Source of the DNA: Krasilnikovia cinnamomea | GTDB lineage: Bacteria; Actinomycetota; Actinomycetes; Mycobacteriales; Micromonosporaceae | DNA length: 64,000 nucleotides | Assembly (NCBI RefSeq): GCF_004217545.1 | Contig: NZ_SHKY01000002.1 | Coordinates: 62,001-126,000 of the forward strand | Direction: 5' to 3' | Position numbers and translations under genes: made by a program | Notes under the pieces: model-generated | Database searches by the model: none | Told to the model about the DNA's origin: nothing | Seen by the model: the letters and a program-made list of their open reading frames with translations, nothing else | Shown here: positions 1-8,567 of the stretch, in pieces | Numbering within the stretch: the stretch's first letter is position 1 | How the letters are laid out: the number at the start of each line of letters is the position of its first letter

Positions 1-192
1 CCGCATCGTGTCACCGGCGTCGAGCAGACGCCGGATGCGGCGCTGGGCGTCGCGGTAGGTGCGGCCGTCGGCGACGGCCATCGGCCGGGTCGGGTCACGG
101 CGCGGCTCGCGCAGTCGGTCCCAGAGCACCACCGCCCCGAATATCAGTGCGACTGCGGCCAACGGCGCCGCCCCGAGCAGGATCGTTTTCAT
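1..192 (-). CDS. Small membrane protein, partial
   Basis: Only the first 64 residues lie in the window. They start MKTILLGAAPLAAV, giving one hydrophobic segment at about residues 4-24, followed by a charged stretch (WDRLREPRRDP) that looks cytoplasmic, so this is probably a single-pass membrane protein. Its ATG (192-190) overlaps the stop of the upstream HTH gene in an ATGA junction, so the two genes are very likely co-transcribed and translationally coupled. I do not recognise the family; the C-terminus is beyond the left edge. Confidence 0.6.
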   Translation of the reverse strand, partial: MKTILLGAAPLAAVALIFGAVVLWDRLREPRRDPTRPMAVADGRTYRDAQRRIRRLLDAGDTMR

Positions 193-1256
193 CGCTGACC
201 CCTCTTCCCCGCGCTGAGCGCGATGGTGTCGAGCATCCGGAACGCGTCGTCGAAACGCTGAACCCCGGCGGTGGAACTGAGCGTGCCGCTCGTCAGCCTG
301 AAGCCATACGCGTTCTTGTGCCAGCCCTGGGGCGTGGCGTCGTAGGTGAAGGTCGCGGTCCACATGAACTCGGGACCACCGGCCGGAGCGGCCGTGCCCG
401 AGGTGTCGAGGACCGGCGCCTCGATCGGTCCGCTGAGCTGGCGGCTCTCGTCCGCGGTCAGCCCCATCCAGCCCTCGGACAGCAGGAACGCGTTGGCCTC
501 ACCGAGGACGAGGTCATGCCGACTGGCGTCGGCCTGCAGGTGCAGCATGTTGTCGCGGGGTTCGTCCGGCATCAGGCCGGGGAACTCGAGGCTTCCGTGG
601 ATGGTGGGCAGCCGCGGATCCCAGACCTGGCTGGGCTCGAGGCCCTCCAGGTCGCGGGCGCACCTCTTGCACCAGCGGTCGAGCGAGCCGCTGAGGCTCA
701 CGATGCGCCAGAACGCCTCACTGCAGCCCACGCAGAGGAAGCCGTGCCGGTCGCGGTTCCACCGCGGGATCGGGGAGGTGCTCATCGCGACGTCCGACCA
801 GGAGGTCAGCCCGGTGGCGGTCTTGGCCTGCTCGGCGAGCTCGTCGGTCAGCCAGGAGCTGTAGACCTCGGTGACCTCGTCGCGGCCGAAGAGGAGCCAC
901 AGGATTTCGAGCTGCTGGACCTGGTGGTCGTAGACGGCCAGGTCGGCGCGGTCATCGCGGGAAGCGCGCAGGGGTGCGGCCGCGATGATCCGGGTCAGGT
1001 GGTCACGGATCTGGGCGCGGCGAGACAGGGCGGTGATGGTGGGCATGGCGCTCCGTTTCGTGGGGTCGATGCTCTCCCGGCGCAGGTCCTCGTAGACGGT
1101 GTCGCGACTGACGCCGGCTGTGCGAGACAGCTCGGCAACGTTGCGGACGCCGGCGCGCCAGGCGGCGGCGATGAGTCGCTGCCTGGCCTGGGCCTGGTTC
1201 TGCGCCCACTCGCGAAGATCAGCGAGCGCGGCTTTGCGGGAGTCGAACGTCGTCAC
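189..1256 (-). CDS. Helix-turn-helix DNA-binding protein
   Basis: Unrecognised 355-residue protein with a clear N-terminal helix-turn-helix around residues 24-62 (RLIAAAWRAGVRNVAELSRT followed by AGVSRDTVYEDLRRE), resembling MarR/Lrp-like or resolvase-type HTH segments. The middle has a CVGCSEAF...CKRCARD four-cysteine pattern that could bind zinc; the C-terminus looks like a mixed alpha/beta domain. I prefer the GTG at 1256, preceded by GGTGAG, because a longer reading frame from 1313 would run through two palindromic operator-like sites. The protein probably binds those sites and controls its own operon, which includes the membrane protein gene at 1-192; that is inference. Confidence 0.6.
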   Translation of the reverse strand: MTTFDSRKAALADLREWAQNQAQARQRLIAAAWRAGVRNVAELSRTAGVSRDTVYEDLRRESIDPTKRSAMPTITALSRRAQIRDHLTRIIAAAPLRASRDDRADLAVYDHQVQQLEILWLLFGRDEVTEVYSSWLTDELAEQAKTATGLTSWSDVAMSTSPIPRWNRDRHGFLCVGCSEAFWRIVSLSGSLDRWCKRCARDLEGLEPSQVWDPRLPTIHGSLEFPGLMPDEPRDNMLHLQADASRHDLVLGEANAFLLSEGWMGLTADESRQLSGPIEAPVLDTSGTAAPAGGPEFMWTATFTYDATPQGWHKNAYGFRLTSGTLSSTAGVQRFDDAFRMLDTIALSAGKRGQR

Positions 1257-1269
1257 CCTCTCACCGTAG

Positions 1270-1303
1270 TGTCGAATGGTTCGACATGTCGAGGATCTCG
1301 ACA
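1270..1303. promoter_or_regulatory. Two abutting 17-bp inverted repeats (operator)
   Basis: TGTCGAATGGTTCGACA (1270-1286) is followed without a gap by TGTCGAGGATCTCGACA (1287-1303). Both follow TGTCGA-N5-TCGACA with perfect arms. They lie immediately upstream of the GTG start of the HTH gene and about 95 bp from the divergent gene at 1397, as expected for a dimer operator controlling one or both genes. Confidence 0.7.
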
Positions 1304-1396
1304 CTTTTGGCATGGATGGCGTACGGCCTGGTCCGCGGCGGAGCTGCTTGACCGCGGGGGCCGCGGGAGCGTCGCCGTCAGCCGTACGGTGATGCC

Positions 1397-1786
1397 ATGA
1401 TCATCAACCCCGGCACGCAGCCCGTTCCCGACGCTCGCGAGGACCTTGCCGCCGCGGCGCTCGAGACGTTCCTCGCCGCCGTCCGCGAGCGCGCGGCCGA
1501 GCTGGAGCAGGCGCCCATCCGGTACCGGGAGGCCCGCATCGACGGTGAGCCAGTCCGGGTGTCGGAGGCGGACCAGGAGGGCCGTTTCGCCTGGGACGTG
1601 CCGTTCTCCGACGGCCGGCGGGTACGCCTGCTCATCCCCGGCGTGGAACTCGCCGCGATGCAGGGCCTGTCCGCCGCAGCGCCGTGCTTGTGGGTGGGTG
1701 GCGAGGCGGTGTGGTGGAGCGACGCGGTCGGCTTGCTGGCCGGCGAAGGAATGCGCCTCAAGCCAGACCAGTCTGCCGAGCGGTGA
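1397..1786 (+). CDS. Hypothetical protein, small paralogous family
   Basis: A 129-residue protein starting MIINPGTQPVPDAREDLAAA and ending with a tryptophan-rich patch (LWVGGEAVWWSDAVGLLAG). No domain is recognised and no signal peptide or membrane segment is seen. A degraded relative lies at 40127-40450 in this window with the same MINPGT...DTREDLAAA start and LLMPGVEL block, which supports the start codon and shows this is a real, duplicated gene family. Function unknown. Confidence 0.65.
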   Translation: MIINPGTQPVPDAREDLAAAALETFLAAVRERAAELEQAPIRYREARIDGEPVRVSEADQEGRFAWDVPFSDGRRVRLLIPGVELAAMQGLSAAAPCLWVGGEAVWWSDAVGLLAGEGMRLKPDQSAER

Positions 1787-1841
1787 ACGACCAGCCATTC
1801 GGGGCTGCGCACCTGCACGGCGCCGACGGTATTCTGAGCTC

Positions 1842-2033
1842 ATGACGCAGCAGCCCGCCGACCAGGCCCCCCCGGACATGGCCGCGCTGCTCGCCCAGCG
1901 CGGAGTCGTCGTGACCGACGAGGACCGGGCCCGCGCCCGGCGCCGACTGAACGAGGCCCGTGAACGGCGCGACCCCGAGCTGCGCGCGCAGCTGCGGGCG
2001 CAGCTGGGGATGCGTCCCACCAGCGCCGCGTGA
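1842..2033 (+). CDS. Antitoxin of VapBC-type pair
   Basis: A 63-residue, strongly charged protein starting MTQQPADQAPPDMAALLAQR, with an arginine/glutamate-rich helical C-terminal half (DEDRARARRRLNEARERRDP). Size, composition and position directly before a PIN-domain toxin, with a 4-base GTGA overlap, identify it as the likely antitoxin. No ribbon-helix-helix or AbrB fold can be assigned confidently, so its DNA-binding type is open. Antitoxins of this kind bind and neutralise the PIN ribonuclease and usually repress the operon. Confidence 0.7.
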   Translation: MTQQPADQAPPDMAALLAQRGVVVTDEDRARARRRLNEARERRDPELRAQLRAQLGMRPTSAA

Positions 2034-2422
2034 CCGACCGCCCGGTCCAGCTCGTCCTGGACACCTCCGCCATCCTGGATTACTGCCGCGGCTCGCTGCC
2101 CGTCGGCGAGCTCCTCGTGGAGATCGACGCCGAAGGCGGCGCGGTGGCACTGCCGCTCCTCTGCCTGGTCGAGGCCGCCCATGTCCACCCCGCCGACGAG
2201 CACTGGCTCGACATGCTCGTGCAGCACCCGGCAACCGAGGTCGTCGGCGTCGAGGCCGAGCTGTGGAAGATGCTCGCCGCGATCCGCAACACCGTCGGCC
2301 GCGTCGACGCCGCCTCGGCCGCGTTGATGGCGCTCGATTACGACGTCGACGTGGCTACGCGCACACCTCGCCTATACGCCGGGTTGGGTGGCGGCGGGTT
2401 CGTGTTACCGCTCGAGGACTGA
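2030..2422 (+). CDS. PIN-domain toxin (VapC-like ribonuclease)
   Basis: A 130-residue PIN-domain protein. The expected acidic residues are present: D11 in LVLDTSAILDY, E48 in LCLVEAAHV, D93 in GRVDAASAAL and an acidic C-terminal pair near D105/D107. PIN toxins are Mg-dependent ribonucleases that cut tRNA or rRNA. The GTG start overlaps the antitoxin stop by 4 bases, so the pair is translationally coupled. Length matches the VapC family; target RNA cannot be predicted. Confidence 0.85.
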   Translation: MTDRPVQLVLDTSAILDYCRGSLPVGELLVEIDAEGGAVALPLLCLVEAAHVHPADEHWLDMLVQHPATEVVGVEAELWKMLAAIRNTVGRVDAASAALMALDYDVDVATRTPRLYAGLGGGGFVLPLED

Positions 2423-3041
2423 ACACCTCGCTCGACCCGGCCGCTGAGACCGTCCCGCGCAAGGCTCGACCGATCTGGGTAACGCTGGCCGGGTTGTGCC
2501 AGGCCAGCTTCGACACCGAACGGCCCGCGCTGAAGACGACCTCCAACTACACGTCGACGATGGGCCGGCGGTACGCCACGGCGTGGCTGGCGGCCGCGTG
2601 CAGCAAGGGATGGCGGCAGGGTCAGCAATACCGGGTGCCAAGGTCGGTGCTGCGCGGGATCAGATCGTTGACAGCGAATGCAACCAATTTGAAACTGGTG
2701 TACTCCCGTGTCTTGCCGGGTCGCAGAGAGGGTTGGTATGTCCTGTGCGGCACGCGGTTGGCGTGTCTCTGCTTTCCACGGGTGGGCTCGCGCGTCCGGT
2801 TGCGGGCTTGTCCTGCGGCCTGCTGGGTGAGGTGAGCGCCGATGGTACGTCGTTTCGGGTGCCGGTCCGGTCCTGTATGGGTTTTGGCGGCGGCGGCGTT
2901 CGACGCGACCATGGCTGCGGCTGGTTCGGTGTGGGCGGCGCAGCCGGTGTCCGCTTCGGCCCAAAGCGTGCAGGGCGTACAAATGGTGGCCGGTACAGGG
3001 CAGACGTGCTTGTGAACGTGACCGGCGCTCCCAGTCAGGCG
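2423..3041. other. Region without an intact gene; coding remnant
   Basis: About 620 bp between the toxin and the helicase. From 2424 to about 2660, one plus-strand frame reads like protein (ARPIWVTLAGLCQASFDTER, TTSNYTSTMGRRYATAWLAA), but it has no start or stop context, so it may be a fragment of a lost gene. From about 2700 to 3000 no frame looks protein-like, although the helicase frame stays open; this is probably the promoter region of the helicase. Confidence 0.4.
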
Positions 3042-6000
3042 ATGGGGCTGGACCTTCTGTTGGGTCAGCTGTGCACCACCGACACGGTGGTCCGTGGCCG
3101 CCAGTTCGAGCTCGTGGTGAGGTTCTGGCTGCGTGCCGACCCGTCGTATGGCCCCACCGTGGCCAAGATGTGGCGGTGGGAAGACTGGCCCGGCGCGGGC
3201 GGGCAGCGTGACACCGGCGTCGATCTGGTGGTGCAGACCACCGACGGGCAGCTGTGGGCGGTGCAGTGCAAGGGGCATGCGGTCACCACCCCGGTGACCA
3301 AGGCTCACCTGGACTCGTTCCTGGCCCGCTCCGATGACCGGCGGTTCTCCCGCCGGCTGTTGGTCGCCTCCACGGACCTGCTGTCCGGGAACGCTCGCGA
3401 CGAGGTGGACCGCGAACGGGACATCCCGCTGACCGTTGTGGGGCTCGCCGAGCTGCAGGCTGCCAAGGTAACCTGGCCGGCCCGTATTGATGACCTTCTG
3501 GTCGCCGATCCGCAAGGGTCGCTGCGCGCAGCGCGCAGAGAGCTGCGCCAGCACCAGAAGCAGGCGGTCGCCGACGTGGTCGCCGAGCTCGACCGGCAGA
3601 AGGCGGCCGGGGTCAAGGATGCGCGGACCACGCTGGTGATGGCCTGCGGGTCGGGCAAGACCCTGACCTGCCACGGCGTGCACGAGGAGATCGACGCTCG
3701 GCGCACCCTGGTGCTGGCGCCCAGCCTGTCGCTGCTCGCTCAGTTGGTTCGCGAGTGGGCCGCCCAGTCCGCCGAGGCTGGCGGGCTGCGGATCGCGGTG
3801 GTGTGCAGCGATGCGACCGTGGCCGGCGACGACCTGCCGAAGGTCTCCTCGTCCGAGCTGCCAGTGCCGGTCACCACCGACCCGGACACGCTTCGGACGT
3901 TCCTGACTGACCACGTCCGTGACGAGCTGCCTGTGGTGGTGTTCTCCACCTACCAGTCCAGCCCGGTGGTTGCCGCCGCCCAGAAGGCCGCCGACGTGGC
4001 CGGGACGCCGGTGCCGTTCGACCTGGTCGTCGCCGACGAGGCGCACTACCTGGCCGGCCGGCCGGCAGAAGCGTTCGCGACGGTCCTGCACGACGACCGG
4101 GTGCACGCGGTCCGCCGTGTGTTCGCCACCGCCACCCCGCGGGTGGTGTCAGCGAACGTGAAGGCACGTGCCGCCGACCTGGACGACCGGGTCGTGTGCA
4201 TGGACGACCCGGCCCTGTTCGGCCCGGTCGCGCACCGGCTCACCTTCGGGCGTGCCATCGAGCTGGGTCTGCTCGCCGACTACCAGGTACTTGTGCTCGG
4301 CGTGGAGCAGACCGACGACGGCGCCGCGGCCGCCGTCGCCGAGCGCCACCTAGTCCAGGTCGGCGACGACACCACCGACGCGGCATCGTTCGCGGCGCTC
4401 ACGGCACTGGGTACCGCCTGGCGAGAGCACAACGTCCGCACCGCCATCAGCTTCCACTCCCGGGTGGAAAGAGCGCGCCAGTTCGCCCAGCTGGTCACCG
4501 CCACGGCAGGGCAACCTCTGCTGCAGCTTCCGGCATCGGTGCAGGCATCTCATGTGTCCGGTGCCATGCCGACCGGGAAACGGGCGCACCTGCTCCGGGA
4601 ACTGACCGCCGGGAGTGAAGACGACCGGCTGCGCCTGCTCGCGAACGCACGCTGTCTGACCGCCGGTGTGGATGTGCCGAGCCTGGACGCGGTGGTGTTC
4701 GTCGACCCGCGCCGGTCCGCGACCGATGTCGTGCAGGCCGTCGGTCGGGCACTTCGGGTGGCCGACGAAAAAGAGCGCGGACTCATCATTCTCCCAGTCG
4801 TCCTGCGACCCAGGCAGGACCCGGACGAGGCTCTGTCGACGTCGGCGTTCGACACCGTGTGGCAGGTGCTCGGCGCGCTGCGCGAGCACGACGAGACCCT
4901 CGCCGAGGAGCTGGACTCGCTACGCACCGCACTTGGGGCCGGCAGAGGCGTCCCGCGTGGCGCGCTGGGCAAGATCGTCATCGACATGCCAATCTGGCGC
5001 GGCGAGGACCTCGCGGCCCGCCTGCGAGCCCGCATCATCGAGCGCACCACCAGCGGCTTCTTCCACGGGCTAGGGAAGCTCCGCGCGTTCGTCGCCGAGA
5101 AGGGGCACGCCCGAGTGCCTACGAGCTGGGTGACCGACGACGGCTTCCCGCTCGGCACCTGGGCCGGCAACAGGCGTAGCCAGTACCGCCGAGGCGGCGA
5201 GCTCAGTGCGGACCGCGTGGCGCTGCTGGAGGCGCTTCCCGGTTGGGTGTGGCACGCGCACGAGGATGGCTTCGTCGAGGGCTTGGAGAAGCTCCGCGCC
5301 TACGCCACCGAGCACGGAAACACCCGCGTGGCTAAAAGCTGGGTGACCGACGACGGCTTCCCGCTCGGCACCTGGGCCGGCAGCAGGCGGAGCGACCACC
5401 GGCGCGGGCAGCTCAGCCCGGACCGGATCGCCCAACTGGAGGCGCTTCCCGGCTGGGTGTGGGACACGAAGGAGGACGGTTTCGCCGAGGGCCTGGAGAA
5501 GCTCCGCGCCTACGCCACCGAGCACCGACACGCCCGCGTGCCCGCGAAGTTCACCACGGCAGACGGCTTCCAGCTCGGTACCTGGGTTAGCAACAGGCGT
5601 CGCCGCCGCGGGCAGCTCAGCCCGGACCAGGTCGCCCAACTGGAGGCGCTTCCCGGCTGGGTGTGGGACACGAAGGAGGACGGTTTCGCTGAGGGTCTGG
5701 AGAAGCTGCGCGCCTACGCCGACGAACACGGGCACGCCCGAGTACCTAAGACCTTCGTCACCGACGACGGCTTCCCGCTCGGGGGGTGGGTCAGCAAGAG
5801 GCGCAGCTTCCACCGAGACGGCAAGCTCAGCGCCGACCGGGAGGAACAGCTGGAGGCCGTGCCCGGCTGGGTGTGGGACAAGTACGAGGCGGACTTCGCC
5901 GAGGGCTTGGAGAAGCTGCGCGCCTACGCCGACGAGCACCGACACGCCCGGGTACCGGCCGTCTTCGTCACCGACGACGGCTTCCCGCTCGGGGGGTGGG

Positions 6001-6305
6001 TCAGAAAGAGGCGCAATTTCCACCGAGACGGCAAGCTCAGCGCCGACCGGGAGGAACAGCTGGAGGCCGTGCCCGGCTGGGTATGGGACGCACGCGAGGC
6101 GAGCTTCGCCGAGGGCCTGGAGAAGCTGCGCGCCTACGCCGACGAGCACCGACACGCCCGGGTACCGGCCGTCTTCGTCACCGACGACGGCTTCCCGCTC
6201 GGCGGGTGGGTTCGCGAGAGGCGTGGGCAGCGCGGGCGGCTCAGCGCCGACCGGGTCGCCCAGTTGGAGAAGGTGCCCGGTTGGGTGTGGGACGCGCGGC
6301 GCTAG
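3042..6305 (+). CDS. Nuclease-helicase with six HA repeats
   Basis: A 1087-residue protein. Residues about 20-140 form a PD-(D/E)xK restriction-endonuclease-like domain (DTGVDLVVQ, then AVQCKGH). Residues about 190-600 form a superfamily II helicase with Walker A ACGSGKT near 201, VVADEAHYL near 330, FATATPR near 362 and QAVGRALR near 565. From about 670 to the end there are six helicase-associated repeats ending in LPGWVWD. Known relatives are putative DNA translocase-nucleases of restriction or phage-defence islands; its role here is inferred. ATG 3042 is chosen by position before RGRQFE; GTG 3012 or 3018 are alternatives, and the frame is open back to 2496 without protein-like sequence. 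Confidence 0.8.
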   Translation: MGLDLLLGQLCTTDTVVRGRQFELVVRFWLRADPSYGPTVAKMWRWEDWPGAGGQRDTGVDLVVQTTDGQLWAVQCKGHAVTTPVTKAHLDSFLARSDDRRFSRRLLVASTDLLSGNARDEVDRERDIPLTVVGLAELQAAKVTWPARIDDLLVADPQGSLRAARRELRQHQKQAVADVVAELDRQKAAGVKDARTTLVMACGSGKTLTCHGVHEEIDARRTLVLAPSLSLLAQLVREWAAQSAEAGGLRIAVVCSDATVAGDDLPKVSSSELPVPVTTDPDTLRTFLTDHVRDELPVVVFSTYQSSPVVAAAQKAADVAGTPVPFDLVVADEAHYLAGRPAEAFATVLHDDRVHAVRRVFATATPRVVSANVKARAADLDDRVVCMDDPALFGPVAHRLTFGRAIELGLLADYQVLVLGVEQTDDGAAAAVAERHLVQVGDDTTDAASFAALTALGTAWREHNVRTAISFHSRVERARQFAQLVTATAGQPLLQLPASVQASHVSGAMPTGKRAHLLRELTAGSEDDRLRLLANARCLTAGVDVPSLDAVVFVDPRRSATDVVQAVGRALRVADEKERGLIILPVVLRPRQDPDEALSTSAFDTVWQVLGALREHDETLAEELDSLRTALGAGRGVPRGALGKIVIDMPIWRGEDLAARLRARIIERTTSGFFHGLGKLRAFVAEKGHARVPTSWVTDDGFPLGTWAGNRRSQYRRGGELSADRVALLEALPGWVWHAHEDGFVEGLEKLRAYATEHGNTRVAKSWVTDDGFPLGTWAGSRRSDHRRGQLSPDRIAQLEALPGWVWDTKEDGFAEGLEKLRAYATEHRHARVPAKFTTADGFQLGTWVSNRRRRRGQLSPDQVAQLEALPGWVWDTKEDGFAEGLEKLRAYADEHGHARVPKTFVTDDGFPLGGWVSKRRSFHRDGKLSADREEQLEAVPGWVWDKYEADFAEGLEKLRAYADEHRHARVPAVFVTDDGFPLGGWVRKRRNFHRDGKLSADREEQLEAVPGWVWDAREASFAEGLEKLRAYADEHRHARVPAVFVTDDGFPLGGWVRERRGQRGRLSADRVAQLEKVPGWVWDARR
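5050..6303 (+). repeat. Six tandem helicase-associated (HA) repeats, about 200 bp each
   Basis: Six in-frame copies of a 64-69 residue unit (FAEGLEKLRAYADEHRHARV ... DDGFPLGGW ... LSADR ... PGWVWD). The last units, near 5890-6090 and 6091-6303, are almost identical at DNA level over about 85 bp, which points to recent duplication or gene conversion. Helicase-associated domains of this type are thought to bind nucleic acid. Confidence 0.85.
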
Positions 6306-6354
6306 CTGGGCGCTATAGGAGACCGGGGGGAACCGTGGGAGGCTGCCCCGGGCA

Positions 6355-6960
6355 CTACTTGGCGGGCGGGGCCGGCTGGACGCTCGTGTACGACGACGTC
6401 GCGATGGTGTGCACCGTGTCGAGGGCGGTGTAGACCTCGACGCGGGGTTTGTCGCACGCGGTGACCGGGACGGCGGGGTGAACCCATCGGCCCTGTCCGT
6501 CGACCAACGCGATCCATGGCGGCATGACCGCGTCGGCGGTGCAGATGTCGCCGGTCTGCGGAAGGTCTGGCAGCCGCTGCGCGGCCACGAGCGCGTCGAT
6601 GTCGTCGACGTGTCGTTCGTGGGTGGTGATGTGCTTGCGGCCGGTGCTGTCGGTCTCGGCCTGTTGGGTGCACAGGATCGCGGAGACCGGGTGGAAGCTG
6701 CTGTCGAGTCGGGCCCGCGTGACTGTGCTGAAATCGGGGCCGGCCCCGCCCAGCTCCGCAGCGCAGGATTCCCATCGGGGGTGGACCTGCAGCGCCGTTG
6801 CCGGGGCCGGGGAATGCTGCGCGGGCACGGAGGTCACGATCGGCGGTGACTGCGCCTGTCCCGGTGTTGTGGTTTGGTCCGGGGTGGCGCAGCCGGCGGC
6901 GGCGAGCACGGCGAGGACGCCGGCCGCGAGGGCCGCACCGCAGCGGGTGGGGACGGGCAT
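6355..6960 (-). CDS. Hypothetical lipoprotein
   Basis: A 201-residue protein with a typical lipoprotein signal: MPVPTRCGAALAAGVLAVLA then LAAAGC lipobox with Cys24. A proline/threonine-rich linker is followed by a domain with three further cysteines (SCAAELGG, ILCTQQ, DICTADA) and CDKPRVEVYTALDTVHTIATS near the end. It should be anchored to the outer face of the membrane. No family is recognised. It converges on the helicase gene, with about 50 bp between. Confidence 0.7.
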   Translation of the reverse strand: MPVPTRCGAALAAGVLAVLAAAGCATPDQTTTPGQAQSPPIVTSVPAQHSPAPATALQVHPRWESCAAELGGAGPDFSTVTRARLDSSFHPVSAILCTQQAETDSTGRKHITTHERHVDDIDALVAAQRLPDLPQTGDICTADAVMPPWIALVDGQGRWVHPAVPVTACDKPRVEVYTALDTVHTIATSSYTSVQPAPPAK

Positions 6961-7249
6961 AGGGGTACACCTTCACATGTTTGTCGGCGTGGGCGCGGGG
7001 ACCGGGCCCGGCCGGGCCCGCTGGTGGGCCTCGCAGTGAGACGGTTCCCGACCGCGGCAGGTTCCCACGACCCACGCATGATCATCTGGCGTCCCTCCCG
7101 CAGTTTGCCCCGGTCTCCCTCTTGATTAGCTCCGCGGCTTCGGACACCGGTTCAACGCCAGATTCGACGCCGCAAGATCGTCGCTGACTTTCATGTCCGC
7201 GAGTCTCGACACCACCGCTCTGTGATCTCCTTAGGCGGCTCCTCTTGTT

Positions 7250-7271
7250 GGAGACCGAGATTTCCGTGGGA
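7250..7271 (+). repeat. Left inverted repeat flanking secreted-protein gene
   Basis: This 22-bp sequence begins GGAGACCGAGATTTCC. Its reverse complement, with one substitution and one inserted base, lies at 8517-8539. The pair brackets the secreted-protein gene at 7315-8409. Confidence 0.6.
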
Positions 7272-7314
7272 GTCAGGCGGCGACCGGTTCTGCCAGTGGT
7301 TGAGGGGCCGGCCG

Positions 7315-8409
7315 CTACGGTTCGCGAGCGATATCCAGGCCGTCGATCTGGACCTTCTTGCCGCTCGTGGTCGCTTTGAGCGTTACGGTCCCGGTTTGCA
7401 GCGACGGTGAGGACATCACCAGGAAGTACGCCCGGGGCCGTGTGGTGGAGGCGTTCAGGTTGACCGTTGTGAGCAGCGTGCCGTTGAGGTAGACCGCGAC
7501 TCGGCCTCCGCCGGGGCGTTTGGTGGCGATCAGGCCGATGCGGCGCGCCTGGACGCCGGTCCGTTTCAAGGTGGCGCCCTTGCTGGTGGTTTGGCTGATG
7601 GTGGAGTTGTAGTAGGAGCTGCCGGAAAGGCGCTGCCACCGGCGCCCGGTCAGCGATCGGTCGTCCAGGGCGCGGGTGATGCAGTCTTGCGGGCTCCATG
7701 CCGAGGTGCCGCCGGCTTTGTCGGTGGCACGCACGGAGAAGCAGTAAGTGCTGCCCGGGCGGGCCCCGTTGAGGGTGGTCGAACCGGCGAAGGTCTGTTC
7801 CCAAGGGTAATTCCAGGCGCCGTAGTTGTTGTCTGGGGAGACCGAGGCGGCGGTCGTCCGCTGCCAGGCGGCGGGGTACTGCCAGGCGCCGTAGGTGCCG
7901 TTGAAGGCAGCGGTCCGCACGCGGACCGCTGCGGAGGCGATGCCGTGCCCGAGATCCGAGCCCGTCCACCGCGCCGTGATCGAGGAGGACAGGGTCCGGT
8001 CGCTGGTTGGTGCGGCCATCCGCGCGTAGGGGGGCCAGTCATCCCAGAGCTTGAAGGAGTGGCTTTGGCAATCCCACACGAACCCGTAGTCCTCGGCCAG
8101 GTCGACCACAGCCGCGATATAGGCACCGGAGAAATACATGTTCCGCGAGGCGAAGTCGTTGGTGATGTATTCCTCCTTGCGCTCCATCGCGCTCCGAGGA
8201 TGGGCCGGCAGGGTCGCCGCGGCGGCGCGGGCCGAAGAGCGGACTGTGTTGGAGTCGTCGCTGTTGTCAATGGAGCATTCGTAGCCGTGCGCATGGCTAG
8301 GCTGAGCGACGACCGCAGTCGCTCCGGCGGTGATCAAGGCGACCACCAGCAGCTGAGCGGGGCGGCGCAGCGCCCACGCGGGCAGCCGGAAACCTGCGAG
8401 GCTGGGCAT
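7315..8409 (-). CDS. Secreted protein with fibronectin-like region
   Basis: A 364-residue exported protein. The signal peptide covers about residues 1-40 (RRPAQLLVVALITAGATAVV then AQPSHAHG). The middle has two repeated YGAWxYP motifs and a STTLNGARPGSTYCFSVRAT segment typical of fibronectin type III strands. The C-terminal third resembles a beta-sandwich. ATG 8409 is preferred over the in-frame ATG at 8424 because AGGAG stands 7 bases before it. Probable extracellular binding or adhesion protein; substrate unknown. It is bracketed by inverted repeats although it encodes no transposase. Confidence 0.7.
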   Translation of the reverse strand: MPSLAGFRLPAWALRRPAQLLVVALITAGATAVVAQPSHAHGYECSIDNSDDSNTVRSSARAAAATLPAHPRSAMERKEEYITNDFASRNMYFSGAYIAAVVDLAEDYGFVWDCQSHSFKLWDDWPPYARMAAPTSDRTLSSSITARWTGSDLGHGIASAAVRVRTAAFNGTYGAWQYPAAWQRTTAASVSPDNNYGAWNYPWEQTFAGSTTLNGARPGSTYCFSVRATDKAGGTSAWSPQDCITRALDDRSLTGRRWQRLSGSSYYNSTISQTTSKGATLKRTGVQARRIGLIATKRPGGGRVAVYLNGTLLTTVNLNASTTRPRAYFLVMSSPSLQTGTVTLKATTSGKKVQIDGLDIAREP

Positions 8410-8516
8410 CGGCCACTCCTGCACATCCGGGTTCAGTCAGGCTTTCCCATTACCTCATCGGCAGGCTCTGGGAGATCAGGCGGATTTCAGCTAGGCGGAT
8501 TTCCGCTAGTCAGCCT

Positions 8517-8539
8517 TCCCACGGAAATTCCCGGTCTCC
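8517..8539 (-). repeat. Right inverted repeat flanking secreted-protein gene
   Basis: On the minus strand this 23-bp sequence reads GGAGACCGGGAATTTCC and continues GTGGGA, matching 7250-7271. Just before it, 8478-8507 holds two tandem 15-bp units (AGGCGGATTTCAGCT and AGGCGGATTTCCGCT) that differ at one base. Confidence 0.6.
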
Positions 8540-8567
8540 TTGTTGCCGCGTGGCAAGCTCGTGTGCC

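Noticed and set aside
189..1313. HTH gene starting at 1313
   Set aside because: The extra N-terminal residues are encoded by the two palindromic operators, so the GTG at 1256 is preferred.
2496..3041. N-terminal extension of the helicase reading frame
   Set aside because: The frame is open, but the residues are not protein-like and the nuclease domain starts after 3042.
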